A DNA stretch of 36,179 nucleotides from Flavobacteriaceae bacterium (GTDB taxonomy: Bacteria; Bacteroidota; Bacteroidia; Flavobacteriales; Flavobacteriaceae), in the NCBI GenBank assembly GCA_029243165.1, contig JAQWSN010000008.1, positions 1-36,179 on the forward strand. Reading direction: 5' to 3'. Position numbers and translations under genes: made by a program. Shown piece after piece: positions 7,336-16,662 of the stretch; the stretch's first letter is position 1; every line of letters starts with the position of its first letter. The notes beneath the pieces are model-generated. The model searched no databases, had not been told where the DNA came from, and saw nothing but the letters and a program-made list of their open reading frames with translations.

Positions 7336-8472
7336 TTAGAACTGAATGGAAGCCGAAGCATCGGAATAAATGGCTTCGTATTTTACAATGATTTTCTCTA
7401 GAGAAAATAAAGAGGCTTGTTTTTTCGCTTGCTTTTTAAATCTAGCATGCAACTGAGTGTCCGAAAGGAGTTCTTTAGCTCTTGCCGACAGGGTCTCAAC
7501 ATCACCAATGTTTGCTAAATAGCCTGAATAGCCTTCTTTATTCACCTCGGAAATCCCCCCCGCGTTAGACGATATTACTGGCACACCATGCGCCATTGCT
7601 TCCAAGGCAGAAAGACCAAAACTCTCCTTTTCAGAGGGCAAAAGAAACAAATCTGAATAACATAAGATTTTATCGATCTCATTACTGTTACCCAAAAACA
7701 AAATTCTGTCATCCAATCCTTTACTTTCTACATATTCGATCGCTTTAAGCTTTTCAGGCCCCTCTCCTACCATCATTAATTTACAGGGAATCGTTGGAGC
7801 AATTTGTTCAAAAACAGCGATCACATCCATAATTCTTTTTAGCGGTCTAAAGTTGCTAATATGAGTGAGGATTTTTTCATCCTTTTGTGCCAATAAGTCC
7901 CGTTCACAGGGCTTACCTAATCGTTCGATTTTATCCGTATCAATAAAATTCGGAACAACATCAATTTTCGTTTTAATGTCAAAAAGACGCAGGGTGTCTT
8001 GTTTCAAACTCTCTGAAACTGCTGTTACTCGGTCTGAATGATTAATACTAAACGTAACTGCAGGCCGATAAAAAGGATGGCTTCCTACCAAGGTAATGTC
8101 TGTTCCGTGTAAGGTAGTCACTATGGGTATGAGGATTCCTTCGTCCAAAAGCATTTTTTTCGCCATGTAGGCTGCATAGGCATGTGGTATGGCGTAATGT
8201 ACGTGCAGTACATCTATTCGAGAATTTTTTACCACATCTACCAAACGACTTGAGAGTGCCAGTTCATATGGCTGGTATTTGAACAAGGGGTAATCTGGGA
8301 CATTCACCTCATGGAAATGAATGTTCGAATTTTTTAGAGCTTCTAAACGAACCGGCTGATGATACGTAATAAAGTGAATTTCGTGACCTCTTGCAGCGAG
8401 TGCAATTCCAAGTTCTGTAGCCACAACTCCACTTCCGCCAAAAGTAGGATAACAAACAATCGCTATGTTCAA
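7336..8472 (-). CDS. bshA: N-acetyl-alpha-D-glucosaminyl L-malate synthase BshA
   Basis: A 378-residue GT-B glycosyltransferase (GT4) that joins GlcNAc from UDP-GlcNAc to L-malate, the first step of bacillithiol synthesis. The N-terminus 'MNIAIVCYPTFGGSGVVATELG' is the near-diagnostic BshA opening, followed by 'HEIHFITYHQPVRL' (30-43). The donor-site EX7E motif is E283...E291 within 'EKESFGLSALEAMAHGVPVIS'. Length equals that of characterised BshA. It is the last gene of the minus-strand unit, 11 bp after the GH3 fusion gene. BshB and BshC are not in the window. The product is cytosolic. Confidence 0.93.
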   Translation of the reverse strand: MNIAIVCYPTFGGSGVVATELGIALAARGHEIHFITYHQPVRLEALKNSNIHFHEVNVPDYPLFKYQPYELALSSRLVDVVKNSRIDVLHVHYAIPHAYAAYMAKKMLLDEGILIPIVTTLHGTDITLVGSHPFYRPAVTFSINHSDRVTAVSESLKQDTLRLFDIKTKIDVVPNFIDTDKIERLGKPCERDLLAQKDEKILTHISNFRPLKRIMDVIAVFEQIAPTIPCKLMMVGEGPEKLKAIEYVESKGLDDRILFLGNSNEIDKILCYSDLFLLPSEKESFGLSALEAMAHGVPVISSNAGGISEVNKEGYSGYLANIGDVETLSARAKELLSDTQLHARFKKQAKKQASLFSLEKIIVKYEAIYSDASASIQF

Positions 8473-8483
8473 ATGTTCAAATT

Positions 8484-11387
8484 TTAATTAATAATCGCAT
8501 TGTAAAAATGCTCTTGCAAACGCGTTCTAATATTATTTTTACTAAAAGTAAAGTCATCATTAGGATACGTTCTATTCGCCAAGATAACAATTACTAATTC
8601 TTTTTCAGGATCTGCCCAAGCATAAGTCCCAGTGTAGCCAGAATGTCCAAAACTATTCATAGAAACACATCCACACGTAGAGCCGTGATTGCCTTCCAAC
8701 TGAGGCTTGTCAAAACCAATACCTCTTCTATTTCCTTGATCGCAATACGAGCAAACATTGAAGCTGGAGATTGTTTCTGAGTCCAATAGGTTCACGCCGT
8801 TGTAAATACCGTTTTGCAAATACATCTGCATGATTGCTGCCACTGATGCAGCATCCCCAAAAAGTCCGGCATGCCCTCCTACTCCATTTTGCATAGCAGC
8901 TCCCATGTCGTGAACATATCCGTCCAATTCGCGATGCCGAAAATAGCCGTCTATTTCTGAGGGAACCATTTCGGATGCCTTAAACTTCTTAAGGGGGGTG
9001 TAGCTTATGCGATTCAAACCCAGTGGAATGAAAATTGCTTCTTCTACTAATTGGTCAAAGGGTTTTGAAGTAGTCTTTTCAAAATATTTTTTCAAAATGT
9101 AATAAGGCAAATCGGAATACACATAAGACAAGGTATCGATCAACTCACTCGCTTTTATTTCTTCGTACATTTCTTTTTCAAAATCAGATTTCAAAAACAA
9201 ATCTTTTGCAACGGGTAGTGAAAATTTTTCTGAGGGTTTGTTCTGATACATCGATTTTTTAGGAAACCCTTTCGAATTTAAAGTTTCCTTGTAAAAGGGA
9301 ATCCACGGCCATAAGCGAGCGTAGTGAGACAACATTTTTCTCAATGTAAGGGAGGCTTTATTTGAGTCACTCCATTCAGGAAGCATTTCGGCCACTGTTG
9401 TATCAAGACTTAGTTTGCCTTTCCCTACAGCTTGCATTACCAGTGGAAGTGTTCCTAAAATTTTTGTGAGAGAAGCAAGGTCATACAGATCGGTAGCCCT
9501 CACCTCTTGCTCTTTTTCATAAGTATGGTATCCAAAATTTTTTTGATAAAATATTTTTCCTTTTCGAGCAGCTAAAATTTGCATCCCAGGTGTCATCATA
9601 GAATCTATTGCCTGGAGTGCAAGCTGATCTACAGCCTTCAATTTCTCCTCACTCATCCCCACACCAATGGGACTGGACATACCCAGCCTAAAATTTCCCT
9701 TAAGATCCAAACCAGACCCTTCTACAAATGATTTTGAAACAGCTACGGGAAGGCGCCCTGTGATATCTTCTGCTCCAAACAGCGCATCGGCACTGAGTTG
9801 TTGTGCTATGGTACTATTTTGATAACTCAACAGTAATGCATCAATTCCATTAATATCTTCAAGGGGCTCTAAAGCATAAGGCTTCACAAATACATCTAAA
9901 ATCAGCGTTTTGTTGGCCGCTAATTTTCGAATAATATCAAGTGTTTCTTTATCAAAATTGGAAGCCTTCCATGGGGTTTCGTTGGATCGGTGAAAACTCA
10001 CGATCAGTGTATCTACCTCTTGTGTCTTATCCAAAGCATTGGCTGCTGTAATCCCAGTAAATGAAGTAACCTTTTGATAGTACCGCAAACGATCTGAAAA
10101 TGACTGGCTGGGGGCGTCGCCTAATGCCAAATGACCCAGCCTACTTATTCTTTTAAGAGGCAAAAGATTATTTTCATTCTTTAATAGGGTTAAAGCTTGC
10201 CCAAATGCTTGAGTGTTTAAAAGGCTGTCCAGCGGGGTGTTTAAATCTTTAAAAAGATTATGTGTATTCACTGGCTTTGGATTTGCCAAACCAACTTTAA
10301 ACTTTGCTTTCAATAATTTCTTTACCGAATGTTCAAGTCTTGCTTCTGTTATTTCACCCCTTTTGTAAGCCTGAGAAAGTGCTTTTATTCCTTTTGGGAT
10401 ATCGTTTGAAATTAGTAACAAATCATTTCCAGCTCGAAATGCTGCTAAGTCAACATTTTTTACCTCAGCATATTCTGATACGCCTTTCATATTCAGTGCA
10501 TCAGTTACGATCAAGCCTTTAAAACCCATCTCTTCAATCAAAAGTTTTTGAATAACGTCTTTGGATAAAGAGGTCGGTAAACCCTCATGGGTCAGAGAAG
10601 GTACATTTAAATGCGCTATCATCACCGAAGAGAGCCCTGCATCAATCAACTGGCGATAAGGCTCTAATTCAATTGATTTGATTCGGTCAGAGGCAAATCG
10701 AATCGAGGGTAGGGTCTTGTGTGAATCCTTGGCCGTGTCTCCATGTCCTGGAAAATGTTTCCCTGAGGTTAAAATTCCTGCATCATGGTGGCCCTGCATT
10801 ATGGCCTTAGCCTGGCGGCTAACCCGCTCTTTTGATGCACCAAAAGAACGATTTCCAATGATGGGATTTTTTGAATTCGTATTAATATCTAACACAGGCC
10901 CAAAACTGAAATGGATCCCCAATCGTTTTTCCTGTTCCCCCATTCGCTTTCCAATTTTTCTCAGCAAAACCGTATCTTTTATTGCGCCTAGGGTCATGGG
11001 CCAAGGAAAAGGCTGAACCGAATCCAAGCGCATGGCAACTCCCCACTCTGCATCCATCGCAATCAGCAAAGGAGTTTTGGATGCGGCTTGAAATTCATTT
11101 AACCAGTGACTTTGCTCAACGGGACCTCCAAGTGAAAAAATAAGTCCCCCTACCTTATGTTTTTTTACCAGTTCTAAGGTTTGTTTAAAATGCAAACTAT
11201 CTTGTTCAGAAAAAACCATGGGCATAAACAATTGTCCTATTTTTTCTTCCAAAGTCAAACTGTTGTACAAACTATCAACCCATTCTTTTTGGGCTTGCTG
11301 TTCTGAAACGCTTACCAAAAGCGGATCATAGGTTTGGCTCCTAACTAGAAAACTAAAGCAGATGAGAAAACTAAGCGTGTATTTCAT
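8484..11387 (-). CDS. GH3 beta-N-acetylhexosaminidase fused to a serine beta-lactamase-like domain
   Basis: A 967-residue two-domain protein with a signal peptide (1-17). Residues about 40-370 form a NagZ-type GH3 domain: 'KHFPGHGDT' at 210-218 and the nucleophile D296 in 'IVTDALNM'. Residues 371-570 are a GH3 C-terminal-like sandwich. Residues about 580-965 are a class C/PBP-like serine hydrolase: S639-x-x-K642 in 'LASLTK', Y757-S758-D759 in place of YxN, and H913-S-G as the KTG equivalent. The fusion is known in Bacteroidota. NagZ-type domains release GlcNAc from peptidoglycan fragments; a linked D,D-peptidase or esterase suggests turnover of wall fragments in the periplasm, which is inference. 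It is 17 bp after the preceding gene and 11 bp before bshA. Confidence 0.92.
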   Translation of the reverse strand: MKYTLSFLICFSFLVRSQTYDPLLVSVSEQQAQKEWVDSLYNSLTLEEKIGQLFMPMVFSEQDSLHFKQTLELVKKHKVGGLIFSLGGPVEQSHWLNEFQAASKTPLLIAMDAEWGVAMRLDSVQPFPWPMTLGAIKDTVLLRKIGKRMGEQEKRLGIHFSFGPVLDINTNSKNPIIGNRSFGASKERVSRQAKAIMQGHHDAGILTSGKHFPGHGDTAKDSHKTLPSIRFASDRIKSIELEPYRQLIDAGLSSVMIAHLNVPSLTHEGLPTSLSKDVIQKLLIEEMGFKGLIVTDALNMKGVSEYAEVKNVDLAAFRAGNDLLLISNDIPKGIKALSQAYKRGEITEARLEHSVKKLLKAKFKVGLANPKPVNTHNLFKDLNTPLDSLLNTQAFGQALTLLKNENNLLPLKRISRLGHLALGDAPSQSFSDRLRYYQKVTSFTGITAANALDKTQEVDTLIVSFHRSNETPWKASNFDKETLDIIRKLAANKTLILDVFVKPYALEPLEDINGIDALLLSYQNSTIAQQLSADALFGAEDITGRLPVAVSKSFVEGSGLDLKGNFRLGMSSPIGVGMSEEKLKAVDQLALQAIDSMMTPGMQILAARKGKIFYQKNFGYHTYEKEQEVRATDLYDLASLTKILGTLPLVMQAVGKGKLSLDTTVAEMLPEWSDSNKASLTLRKMLSHYARLWPWIPFYKETLNSKGFPKKSMYQNKPSEKFSLPVAKDLFLKSDFEKEMYEEIKASELIDTLSYVYSDLPYYILKKYFEKTTSKPFDQLVEEAIFIPLGLNRISYTPLKKFKASEMVPSEIDGYFRHRELDGYVHDMGAAMQNGVGGHAGLFGDAASVAAIMQMYLQNGIYNGVNLLDSETISSFNVCSYCDQGNRRGIGFDKPQLEGNHGSTCGCVSMNSFGHSGYTGTYAWADPEKELVIVILANRTYPNDDFTFSKNNIRTRLQEHFYNAIIN

Positions 11388-11404
11388 TCAAAAAAAAGTA
11401 AGAC

Positions 11405-11890
11405 TTATTTAAAAAAACGACTGTGCCAGCTTTCTGCAGCTGGAACTTCCCAAAATGTTCGATAGCTCGCTACCGTATCTACTAGATTATTAAAAACTAC
11501 TGTCGATGAGTTGATCGCTCGTGCTTTAGCCATCTTCTTAAAGTCCTCCAAACTTTTATGTGATAAAAATTCGCCTTGCTTAAAGGTCACATTCATTTTA
11601 TCCAAAAGAATGAGGTTGAATTTTTGTTCCAGCTGCTGAATGAAACGAACAGAAGCATCGATTGAACAACCACTGGCTTGTGTGTGTTCTTGATTCAATC
11701 CCAAAACAATAAAACGGTTGTAAGGTAGCTCAAAACCCGCTTCTAAAGCTTGATTATGGGCTGTCCATCCCGAAAGGAATTCATTTAAGGATTCGTGAAG
11801 TTCTTCTACTTCATCCGCAACAAAAGGTCGGCTGGAAGGGTAAATCCAAATTCTGGATTCAGAAGGTAGGTTTTCAAAAGGGACTATCAT
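11405..11890 (-). CDS. Conserved Bacteroidota protein of unknown function (often mislabelled 'ABC transporter ATPase')
   Basis: A 161-residue soluble protein beginning 'MIVPFENLPSESRIWIYPSSRPF'. I recognise it as a family conserved in Bacteroidota that databases frequently name 'ABC transporter ATPase', but it contains no Walker A, no LSGGQ signature and no Walker B, so that name is not supported by the sequence. There is no signal peptide or membrane segment. Aromatic residues in 'YRTFWEVPAAESWHSRFFK' form a conserved-looking tail. It lies 3 bp after the CCG-domain gene and 17 bp before the GH3 fusion gene, so it is co-translated in the unit. Function unknown. Confidence 0.8.
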   Translation of the reverse strand: MIVPFENLPSESRIWIYPSSRPFVADEVEELHESLNEFLSGWTAHNQALEAGFELPYNRFIVLGLNQEHTQASGCSIDASVRFIQQLEQKFNLILLDKMNVTFKQGEFLSHKSLEDFKKMAKARAINSSTVVFNNLVDTVASYRTFWEVPAAESWHSRFFK

Positions 11891-11893
11891 TTA

Positions 11894-12679
11894 CTACAAA
11901 TTTTTAGCATTGGCAATTAACTCTGCTACATCCATTATTTTTACTGTGTCTTCTTGCTTTTTATTTTTAATACCGTCAGTCATCATTGTATTGCAAAAGG
12001 GACATGCAGCAGCAATTATCTCGGGTTGCGTTTCAAGTGCTTGTTCTGTTCTTTCAATATTAATTTCCTTGTCTCCTTGTTCTGCGTCTTTAAACATTTG
12101 TGCGCCTCCTGCACCACAACACAGTCCTTTGGTCTTACACGATTTCATTTCAACCAACTCTGCATCCAATTTTTCAATCAAAGTACGCGGGGCCTCAAAA
12201 ATTTTATTTGCTCTTCCCAAATAACAAGGATCGTGGAATGTAATGCGTTTTCCCTTGTACATCCCACCTTCTACTTTAAGGCTTCCTTCCTTTATTAAAG
12301 ATTTTAAAAATTGGGTATGGTGCATCACGGTGTAATGCCCTCCCAATTCAGGATATTCATTTTTAAGCGTATTAAAACAATGGGGGCAAGTCGTTACAAT
12401 TTTAGTGACTCCGTATTGATCCAGAGTCGAGATGTTTTGCAACGCTTGCATCTGAAATAAAAACTCGTTCCCTGCTCTTTTAGCAGGATCCCCTGTACAA
12501 GCCTCTTCAGTTCCTAAAACTGCAAAAGAGGTCTGAGTATGATTTAAAATTTTGACAAAAGCTTTGGTTATTTTCTTGGCTCGATCATCAAAACTACCCG
12601 CACATCCAACCCAAAAAACCACTGAGGCTTTTTTTCCTTCTGCTTGAAGCGATGCTAATGTTGGAACTTCGAGTTTCAT
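11894..12679 (-). CDS. CCG-domain (HdrB-like) iron-sulfur protein
   Basis: A 261-residue cytosolic protein with two cysteine-rich CCG domains like HdrB, LutA and GlpC. Domain 1: C26, C61, C98-x2-C101; its middle motif reads ACTG, so one cysteine of the usual CC pair is replaced by A60. Domain 2: C152, C187-C188 in 'LCCGAGG', C226-x2-C229, a complete set for a cysteine-rich-domain cluster. Such proteins carry electrons to or from disulfides, quinones or lactate-type substrates together with a membrane or 4Fe-4S partner. The evident partner is the membrane 4Fe-4S protein encoded two genes upstream. It lies 3 bp from both neighbours. Substrate unknown. Confidence 0.88.
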   Translation of the reverse strand: MKLEVPTLASLQAEGKKASVVFWVGCAGSFDDRAKKITKAFVKILNHTQTSFAVLGTEEACTGDPAKRAGNEFLFQMQALQNISTLDQYGVTKIVTTCPHCFNTLKNEYPELGGHYTVMHHTQFLKSLIKEGSLKVEGGMYKGKRITFHDPCYLGRANKIFEAPRTLIEKLDAELVEMKSCKTKGLCCGAGGAQMFKDAEQGDKEINIERTEQALETQPEIIAAACPFCNTMMTDGIKNKKQEDTVKIMDVAELIANAKNL

Positions 12680-12682
12680 GGT

Positions 12683-13132
12683 TTAGGCTTGAGATTGACC
12701 GTCATCAAAAACTTCAATGGTCACTTCTTTTTCAATGAGATCTGTGAATTTTCCATTGTATCGAGTTGCTTTTACAAGGTGGTTGTCAATCCAATGATAG
12801 TTTCCTCCTCTTGGTTTACCCATAAGCAAACTGTGGTATTTAAAACCGTTTTCCTTGAGCCATTTTTCAGTTACCGTCCGATGCGCCTCTACTCGTGAAG
12901 TAAAAAAACAGATAAGGTGTCCCTCATCAAACCACTTATTTAGAGTCACCAAGGCATCTGGATACAATTTTGCTGTAGCCATGCGCTCGGGTTCCTCGTT
13001 AGGTATGTCATCACAGATGGTCCCGTCGATATCAATCAGGTAGTTTTTGATTCCTTCAGGTAAAACCGGACTAACCACCTCTCCCGATTCTATTTTTTTG
13101 TGTAAATAACTTTCTGCTTCTTCTCGTTCCAT
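12683..13132 (-). CDS. HAD-like phosphatase family protein
   Basis: A 149-residue protein with HAD motif I 'LIDIDGTICDD' (D34 and D36 as nucleophile and acid/base), motif II around 'CFFTSR' and a lysine/acidic region 'MGKPRGGNYHWIDN' standing in for motifs III/IV. The small size implies no large cap. Database relatives sometimes carry the name 'phosphoheptose isomerase', which does not fit the motifs. It sits between the two Fe-S genes with 18 bp and 3 bp gaps. Whether it acts on a small phosphorylated metabolite or a protein is unknown. Confidence 0.78.
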   Translation of the reverse strand: MEREEAESYLHKKIESGEVVSPVLPEGIKNYLIDIDGTICDDIPNEEPERMATAKLYPDALVTLNKWFDEGHLICFFTSRVEAHRTVTEKWLKENGFKYHSLLMGKPRGGNYHWIDNHLVKATRYNGKFTDLIEKEVTIEVFDDGQSQA

Positions 13133-13150
13133 AAATTTAAATTGAATTAA

Positions 13151-14473
13151 TTATTCGTTTGACCATTGTAGGCGATCTTGATTACTAAAAGGCCATGGGG
13201 CTCCATTGTTTTCAATATTTCCCATCATAGCATTGAGTTCTTGTGGTGCCGCAGATTGTTCCATGACCAAATACTGCCTCATGTCCATGATAATGGACAA
13301 AGGGTCTATTGCAATGGGGCAAGCATCCACACAGGCATTGCATGAGGTACATGCCCACAATTCCTCTGGGCTAATGTAGTTATTTAACAATTGTTTTTCA
13401 TCATCGTTGAAAGTACCTCCATTTGCATTGATGTTTTTACCTACTTCTTCAAGTCGGTCTCGGGTATCCATCATTATTTTTCTGGGGGATAATTTTTTCC
13501 CGGTAAGATTTGCTGGACAAACCTCCGTACATCTTCCACATTCGGTACAACTGTAGGCGTTCATCAACTGAGTCCATTTCAAATCAAAAACATCACTAGA
13601 CCCAAATTTTTCAGGTGGATCTGCTTGAGCAGTCGTAGAAGCTTGATCGGGGTTGAGCATTAACAAAACTTCATTTTTAATATGGGCATCTACTTCAAAC
13701 TTACCCTCTGGTTCTAAATTGGCATAAAAAGTATTGGGAAAAGCCAAAAGAATGTGCAAGTGTTTAGAATAATACAAATAATTTAAAAAAATCAAAATCC
13801 CAATAATATGTGCCCACCAAAAGCTCCTTTCAAGGAGTATCAACGTTCCCACTTCAAATCCTTCAAATAATGGAGCTAAAAATTGAGATATGGGAAAGCT
13901 TCCTGCTTTGACGTATGCCTCAACTCCCTTCTGCTGCAATAGGACATCTGTCGCATTCATCGACAAAAACAAAAGCATGAGTACTACTTCAAAATAAAGA
14001 ATTAAGTCTGCGTCAAACTTTGGCCAACCTTTCATTTCTGCTTTCCAAAAGCGTTTGATTTTCACAACATTTCTTCTGAACCAAAAAAGAATAACAGCCA
14101 CTAAAACAAGTAGTGCAAGAATTTCAAAACTACCAATTAGGAAGTTGTAAAACGGTCCCAATACAGTGGCAAATATTCGGTGAGTTCCAAACAAACCATC
14201 AAAAACAATTTCGAGTAGCTCAATATTGATCAGTACAAATCCTATGTAAACAACCAAATGCAGAAAACCAGCTAAGGGCTTGACTCCCATCTTGGATTGT
14301 CCAAAGGCAATACGGATCATGTGTTTCCATCTCTGTTGCTTACGATCGTTACGATGCGCTTCTTTACCCAAAAAGATATTACGTCTAAGTCTTAAAATGT
14401 TTCGTGTAAAAATACCACCTCCCAAAATGAGCAAAGCCAGAAAAATAAAGTTTGGCAAGTAGCCCATAATCAT
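13151..14473 (-). CDS. Membrane-bound 4Fe-4S dicluster protein (HdrC/NarI-like)
   Basis: A 440-residue fusion. The N-terminal half has about five membrane segments (roughly 7-28, 66-90, 110-132, 155-173, 215-235) with histidines H72, H98, H222, H238 and H240 that could bind haem b, as in NarI-like subunits. The C-terminal half has two ferredoxin motifs: C309-x2-C312-x2-C315-x3-C319 and C375-x2-C378-x2-C381-x3-C385, each followed by Pro. This is the layout of quinone-linked partners of CCG-domain proteins. It probably exchanges electrons between menaquinone and the CCG protein encoded two genes downstream; that pairing is inference from context. Its ATG overlaps the preceding mlaD-like stop by one base. 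Confidence 0.88.
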   Translation of the reverse strand: MIMGYLPNFIFLALLILGGGIFTRNILRLRRNIFLGKEAHRNDRKQQRWKHMIRIAFGQSKMGVKPLAGFLHLVVYIGFVLINIELLEIVFDGLFGTHRIFATVLGPFYNFLIGSFEILALLVLVAVILFWFRRNVVKIKRFWKAEMKGWPKFDADLILYFEVVLMLLFLSMNATDVLLQQKGVEAYVKAGSFPISQFLAPLFEGFEVGTLILLERSFWWAHIIGILIFLNYLYYSKHLHILLAFPNTFYANLEPEGKFEVDAHIKNEVLLMLNPDQASTTAQADPPEKFGSSDVFDLKWTQLMNAYSCTECGRCTEVCPANLTGKKLSPRKIMMDTRDRLEEVGKNINANGGTFNDDEKQLLNNYISPEELWACTSCNACVDACPIAIDPLSIIMDMRQYLVMEQSAAPQELNAMMGNIENNGAPWPFSNQDRLQWSNE

Positions 14474-15411
14474 TATTCTTTGGGACTTGTTTTATTTTCT
14501 TTTCTACCAAAAATAGAAAAATGAACGTAATTTTTTGGATTCGCTTTGAGGTCTGTAAGTAAGGCTTCAAGTGCTTCAGAAGATCCTAAAAGTTTGTTGT
14601 AAAGTGCCTCGTCATTTAAAAGTTTGCCCGCCGTACCTGTTCCCGTTTCCAATCGAGCAATTATGGTTTTTAAATCTTCGGAGGTTTTTTCAAAATTTCT
14701 TAATGTCGCACCCAATGGAATTTGGTTTAAGGAATCGCTAAGACTACTCAGATTTTTAGAAGTGTCATTTAAATTGGCCATTGTCCCTTTAAAGTTCATT
14801 TCATTTTGGAGCACCACCCGATTCATGTTCTCAGTCAATTTTGCAACATTATTGACACTCTGGGAGAGTCCTTCAAGTGCCATTTTTAAATTGTTTTGGG
14901 TTTGGTAATTCATCACATTACTCACCCCTGCGAAAAGAGAGTCCGCTGAAGTCAAAAGTCCTTCTATTTTATCTTGTAAAGGGGCAATCTGTTGGTTTAC
15001 CAATTCTGTCAGGCCGGGTTTGATTTCAGAGGGTAATACATCTCCATCTTGAACGGTATTTCCTTTTTCATAAACGGGTAAAATAGCAATTGCTTTTCCA
15101 CCAATAAGACCCGGTTCATAAAGTTGTGCTTTACTTTTATTGGAAAAGGTAAGGTCACTTCGCAAGCTAAAAATAACACTGATTTTTTCGTAATTTTCAT
15201 CAAAATCAATGTTTTTTACTCTACCCACATTCATTCCGTTGATTGTAACATTGGATCCCACCACCAAACCTTCTACATCAGTGTAGTGTGTCGAAACTAT
15301 CTTGCTGTTGTCAAGCAGTGATGCGCCTTTGAGGTAACTAAATCCAAAAATAAAAATGGCAATGCAACTGAGGATAAGGATTGCGGTCTTTACTTCACGT
15401 GATATCTTCAA
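14473..15411 (-). CDS. MlaD/MCE family lipid-transport protein
   Basis: A 312-residue protein with an N-terminal membrane anchor (about 9-28, 'TAILILSCIAIFIFGFSYL') and one MCE domain at about 36-115 ('VSTHYTDVEGLVVGSNVTINGMNVGRV...LYEPGLIGGKAIAI'). The rest (about 130-290) is helical and Asn/Leu/Ser rich, probably coiled coil. MCE proteins form periplasmic hexamers that carry phospholipids between inner and outer membrane with an ABC transporter (MlaEF). No MlaE or MlaF gene is in the window. It follows the amidase gene by 53 bp and overlaps the next gene by one base. Confidence 0.9.
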   Translation of the reverse strand: MKISREVKTAILILSCIAIFIFGFSYLKGASLLDNSKIVSTHYTDVEGLVVGSNVTINGMNVGRVKNIDFDENYEKISVIFSLRSDLTFSNKSKAQLYEPGLIGGKAIAILPVYEKGNTVQDGDVLPSEIKPGLTELVNQQIAPLQDKIEGLLTSADSLFAGVSNVMNYQTQNNLKMALEGLSQSVNNVAKLTENMNRVVLQNEMNFKGTMANLNDTSKNLSSLSDSLNQIPLGATLRNFEKTSEDLKTIIARLETGTGTAGKLLNDEALYNKLLGSSEALEALLTDLKANPKNYVHFSIFGRKENKTSPKE

Positions 15412-15464
15412 AATAGTGTGTTTTAGGATGCATCACAAATTTAGGAATTATTTTCAGAAGAGCA

Positions 15465-16634
15465 TCATTTTAAAAGTTCTAGTGCTTCACTAATTGTTAT
15501 TTTTTTATCCCCATCATAAGCAACTAAAAAGGCGTTGCTAAATCCGTTCTTTTTCGCTTTTTCTAAATAGGCTAAGGCACTTTGATAATGATCGGTATTG
15601 TGATAATAATAACGATACATTTTTCCGCTCTTTTCTCTTGTTATGGGCGACAAGCCTTTGAAGTTGTAAGGTTTGGGTGAAATTTTGTTTTTGCTTGCCG
15701 CAATCTGAATTTTAAAATTCAAATCCGAAGTCAATTTTCCGGAGGGGGTCGGAAGGGGTTCACTAGAGGGAGTTGCTACTACCGTATCTTGATACGCTGA
15801 AGCCCTTTGATTTTTGTAGTTTATGATTGCTTTTGAGATAGCGTTCGCCATTTGATTTTGTCCTTTGGTAGAATTTAAAAAAGCTCCCTCAGAACTATTA
15901 GTCAAAAACCCTGTTTCAACCAAAACGCTGGGCATGTAGGTGTATTTTAAAACAACAAATCCAGCTTGTTTTACGGTTCTGTCTTTACGCTTCAAGTTGT
16001 TTACAAAACTTTTTTGAATGGTACTGGCGGCATTGATGCTCTGATCCAAATAGGTCTCTTGCATTAAAATCAAGCTAATAACCGATTCCGGATCGTTGGG
16101 GTCAAAACCATCGTATTTTTGTTCGTAGTTTTCCTCTAAAAAAATCACAGAATTTTCTTTTTGGGCAACCTTAAAATTTCTTTCGTTTTCATGCAATCCC
16201 AAAACAAAAGTTCCAGCTCCAAAAGCACTTGAAGAAGTAAAGGCATCGCAGTGAATGGAGACAAACAAGTCTGCATCCGCTTTGTTGGCAATATTGGCTC
16301 GCTCAATTAAATCCACAAAAACATCTTTTTTACGGGTGTAAATAACCTTAATCCCTGGAGTTTTTTCCAATTGGGCACCAATTTTAAGAGCAATAGTAAG
16401 TGCGATTTTTTTTTCGTAATAACCATTTCCTCTATTTCCTGAATCATGTCCACCATGACCCGCATCCAATACCACTACGAAGGGTTTATTTTGAGCGTGA
16501 AGCACTGAAGGTTTCAATACAAAAGCAGCTAAGAACAGAGCCCAAAAAAACATCGGCACAAAACTTCTTATTCTTGTGATCTTGTGAAACTGAGAAATAG
16601 CAAAAAAATCTTGATGCATCCTTAAAATTATCAT
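15465..16634 (-). CDS. N-acetylmuramoyl-L-alanine amidase (Amidase_3) with SPOR-like C-terminal domain
   Basis: A 389-residue exported amidase that cuts the MurNAc-L-Ala bond of peptidoglycan. A hydrophobic signal lies at about 25-47, ending 'VLHAQ'. The zinc site is H60 ('LDAGHGGHDSG'), E74 and H128 ('VSIHCD'), with catalytic E240 in 'VLVETGFLTN'. Residues about 306-389 ('FKIQIAASKNKISPK...NAFLVAYDGDKKI') look like a SPOR-type peptidoglycan-binding domain. Starts at 16634 and 16619 (MHQ) are both possible; both lie downstream of a consensus promoter at 16663-16693. It is the first gene of the eight-gene minus-strand unit and likely serves in daughter-cell separation or wall turnover. Confidence 0.9.
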   Translation of the reverse strand: MIILRMHQDFFAISQFHKITRIRSFVPMFFWALFLAAFVLKPSVLHAQNKPFVVVLDAGHGGHDSGNRGNGYYEKKIALTIALKIGAQLEKTPGIKVIYTRKKDVFVDLIERANIANKADADLFVSIHCDAFTSSSAFGAGTFVLGLHENERNFKVAQKENSVIFLEENYEQKYDGFDPNDPESVISLILMQETYLDQSINAASTIQKSFVNNLKRKDRTVKQAGFVVLKYTYMPSVLVETGFLTNSSEGAFLNSTKGQNQMANAISKAIINYKNQRASAYQDTVVATPSSEPLPTPSGKLTSDLNFKIQIAASKNKISPKPYNFKGLSPITREKSGKMYRYYYHNTDHYQSALAYLEKAKKNGFSNAFLVAYDGDKKITISEALELLK

Positions 16635-16642
16635 TAATTTTG
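16611..16642 (+). promoter_or_regulatory. Candidate lptD promoter
   Basis: TTG at 16611-16613, 21 bases, then TAATTTTG (16635-16642), an exact TAnnTTTG -7 box. It lies inside the first codons of the divergent amidase gene and would give lptD a leader of about 35 bases. Confidence 0.45.
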
Positions 16643-16662
16643 GTCGTTTGAACCAAGCACAA

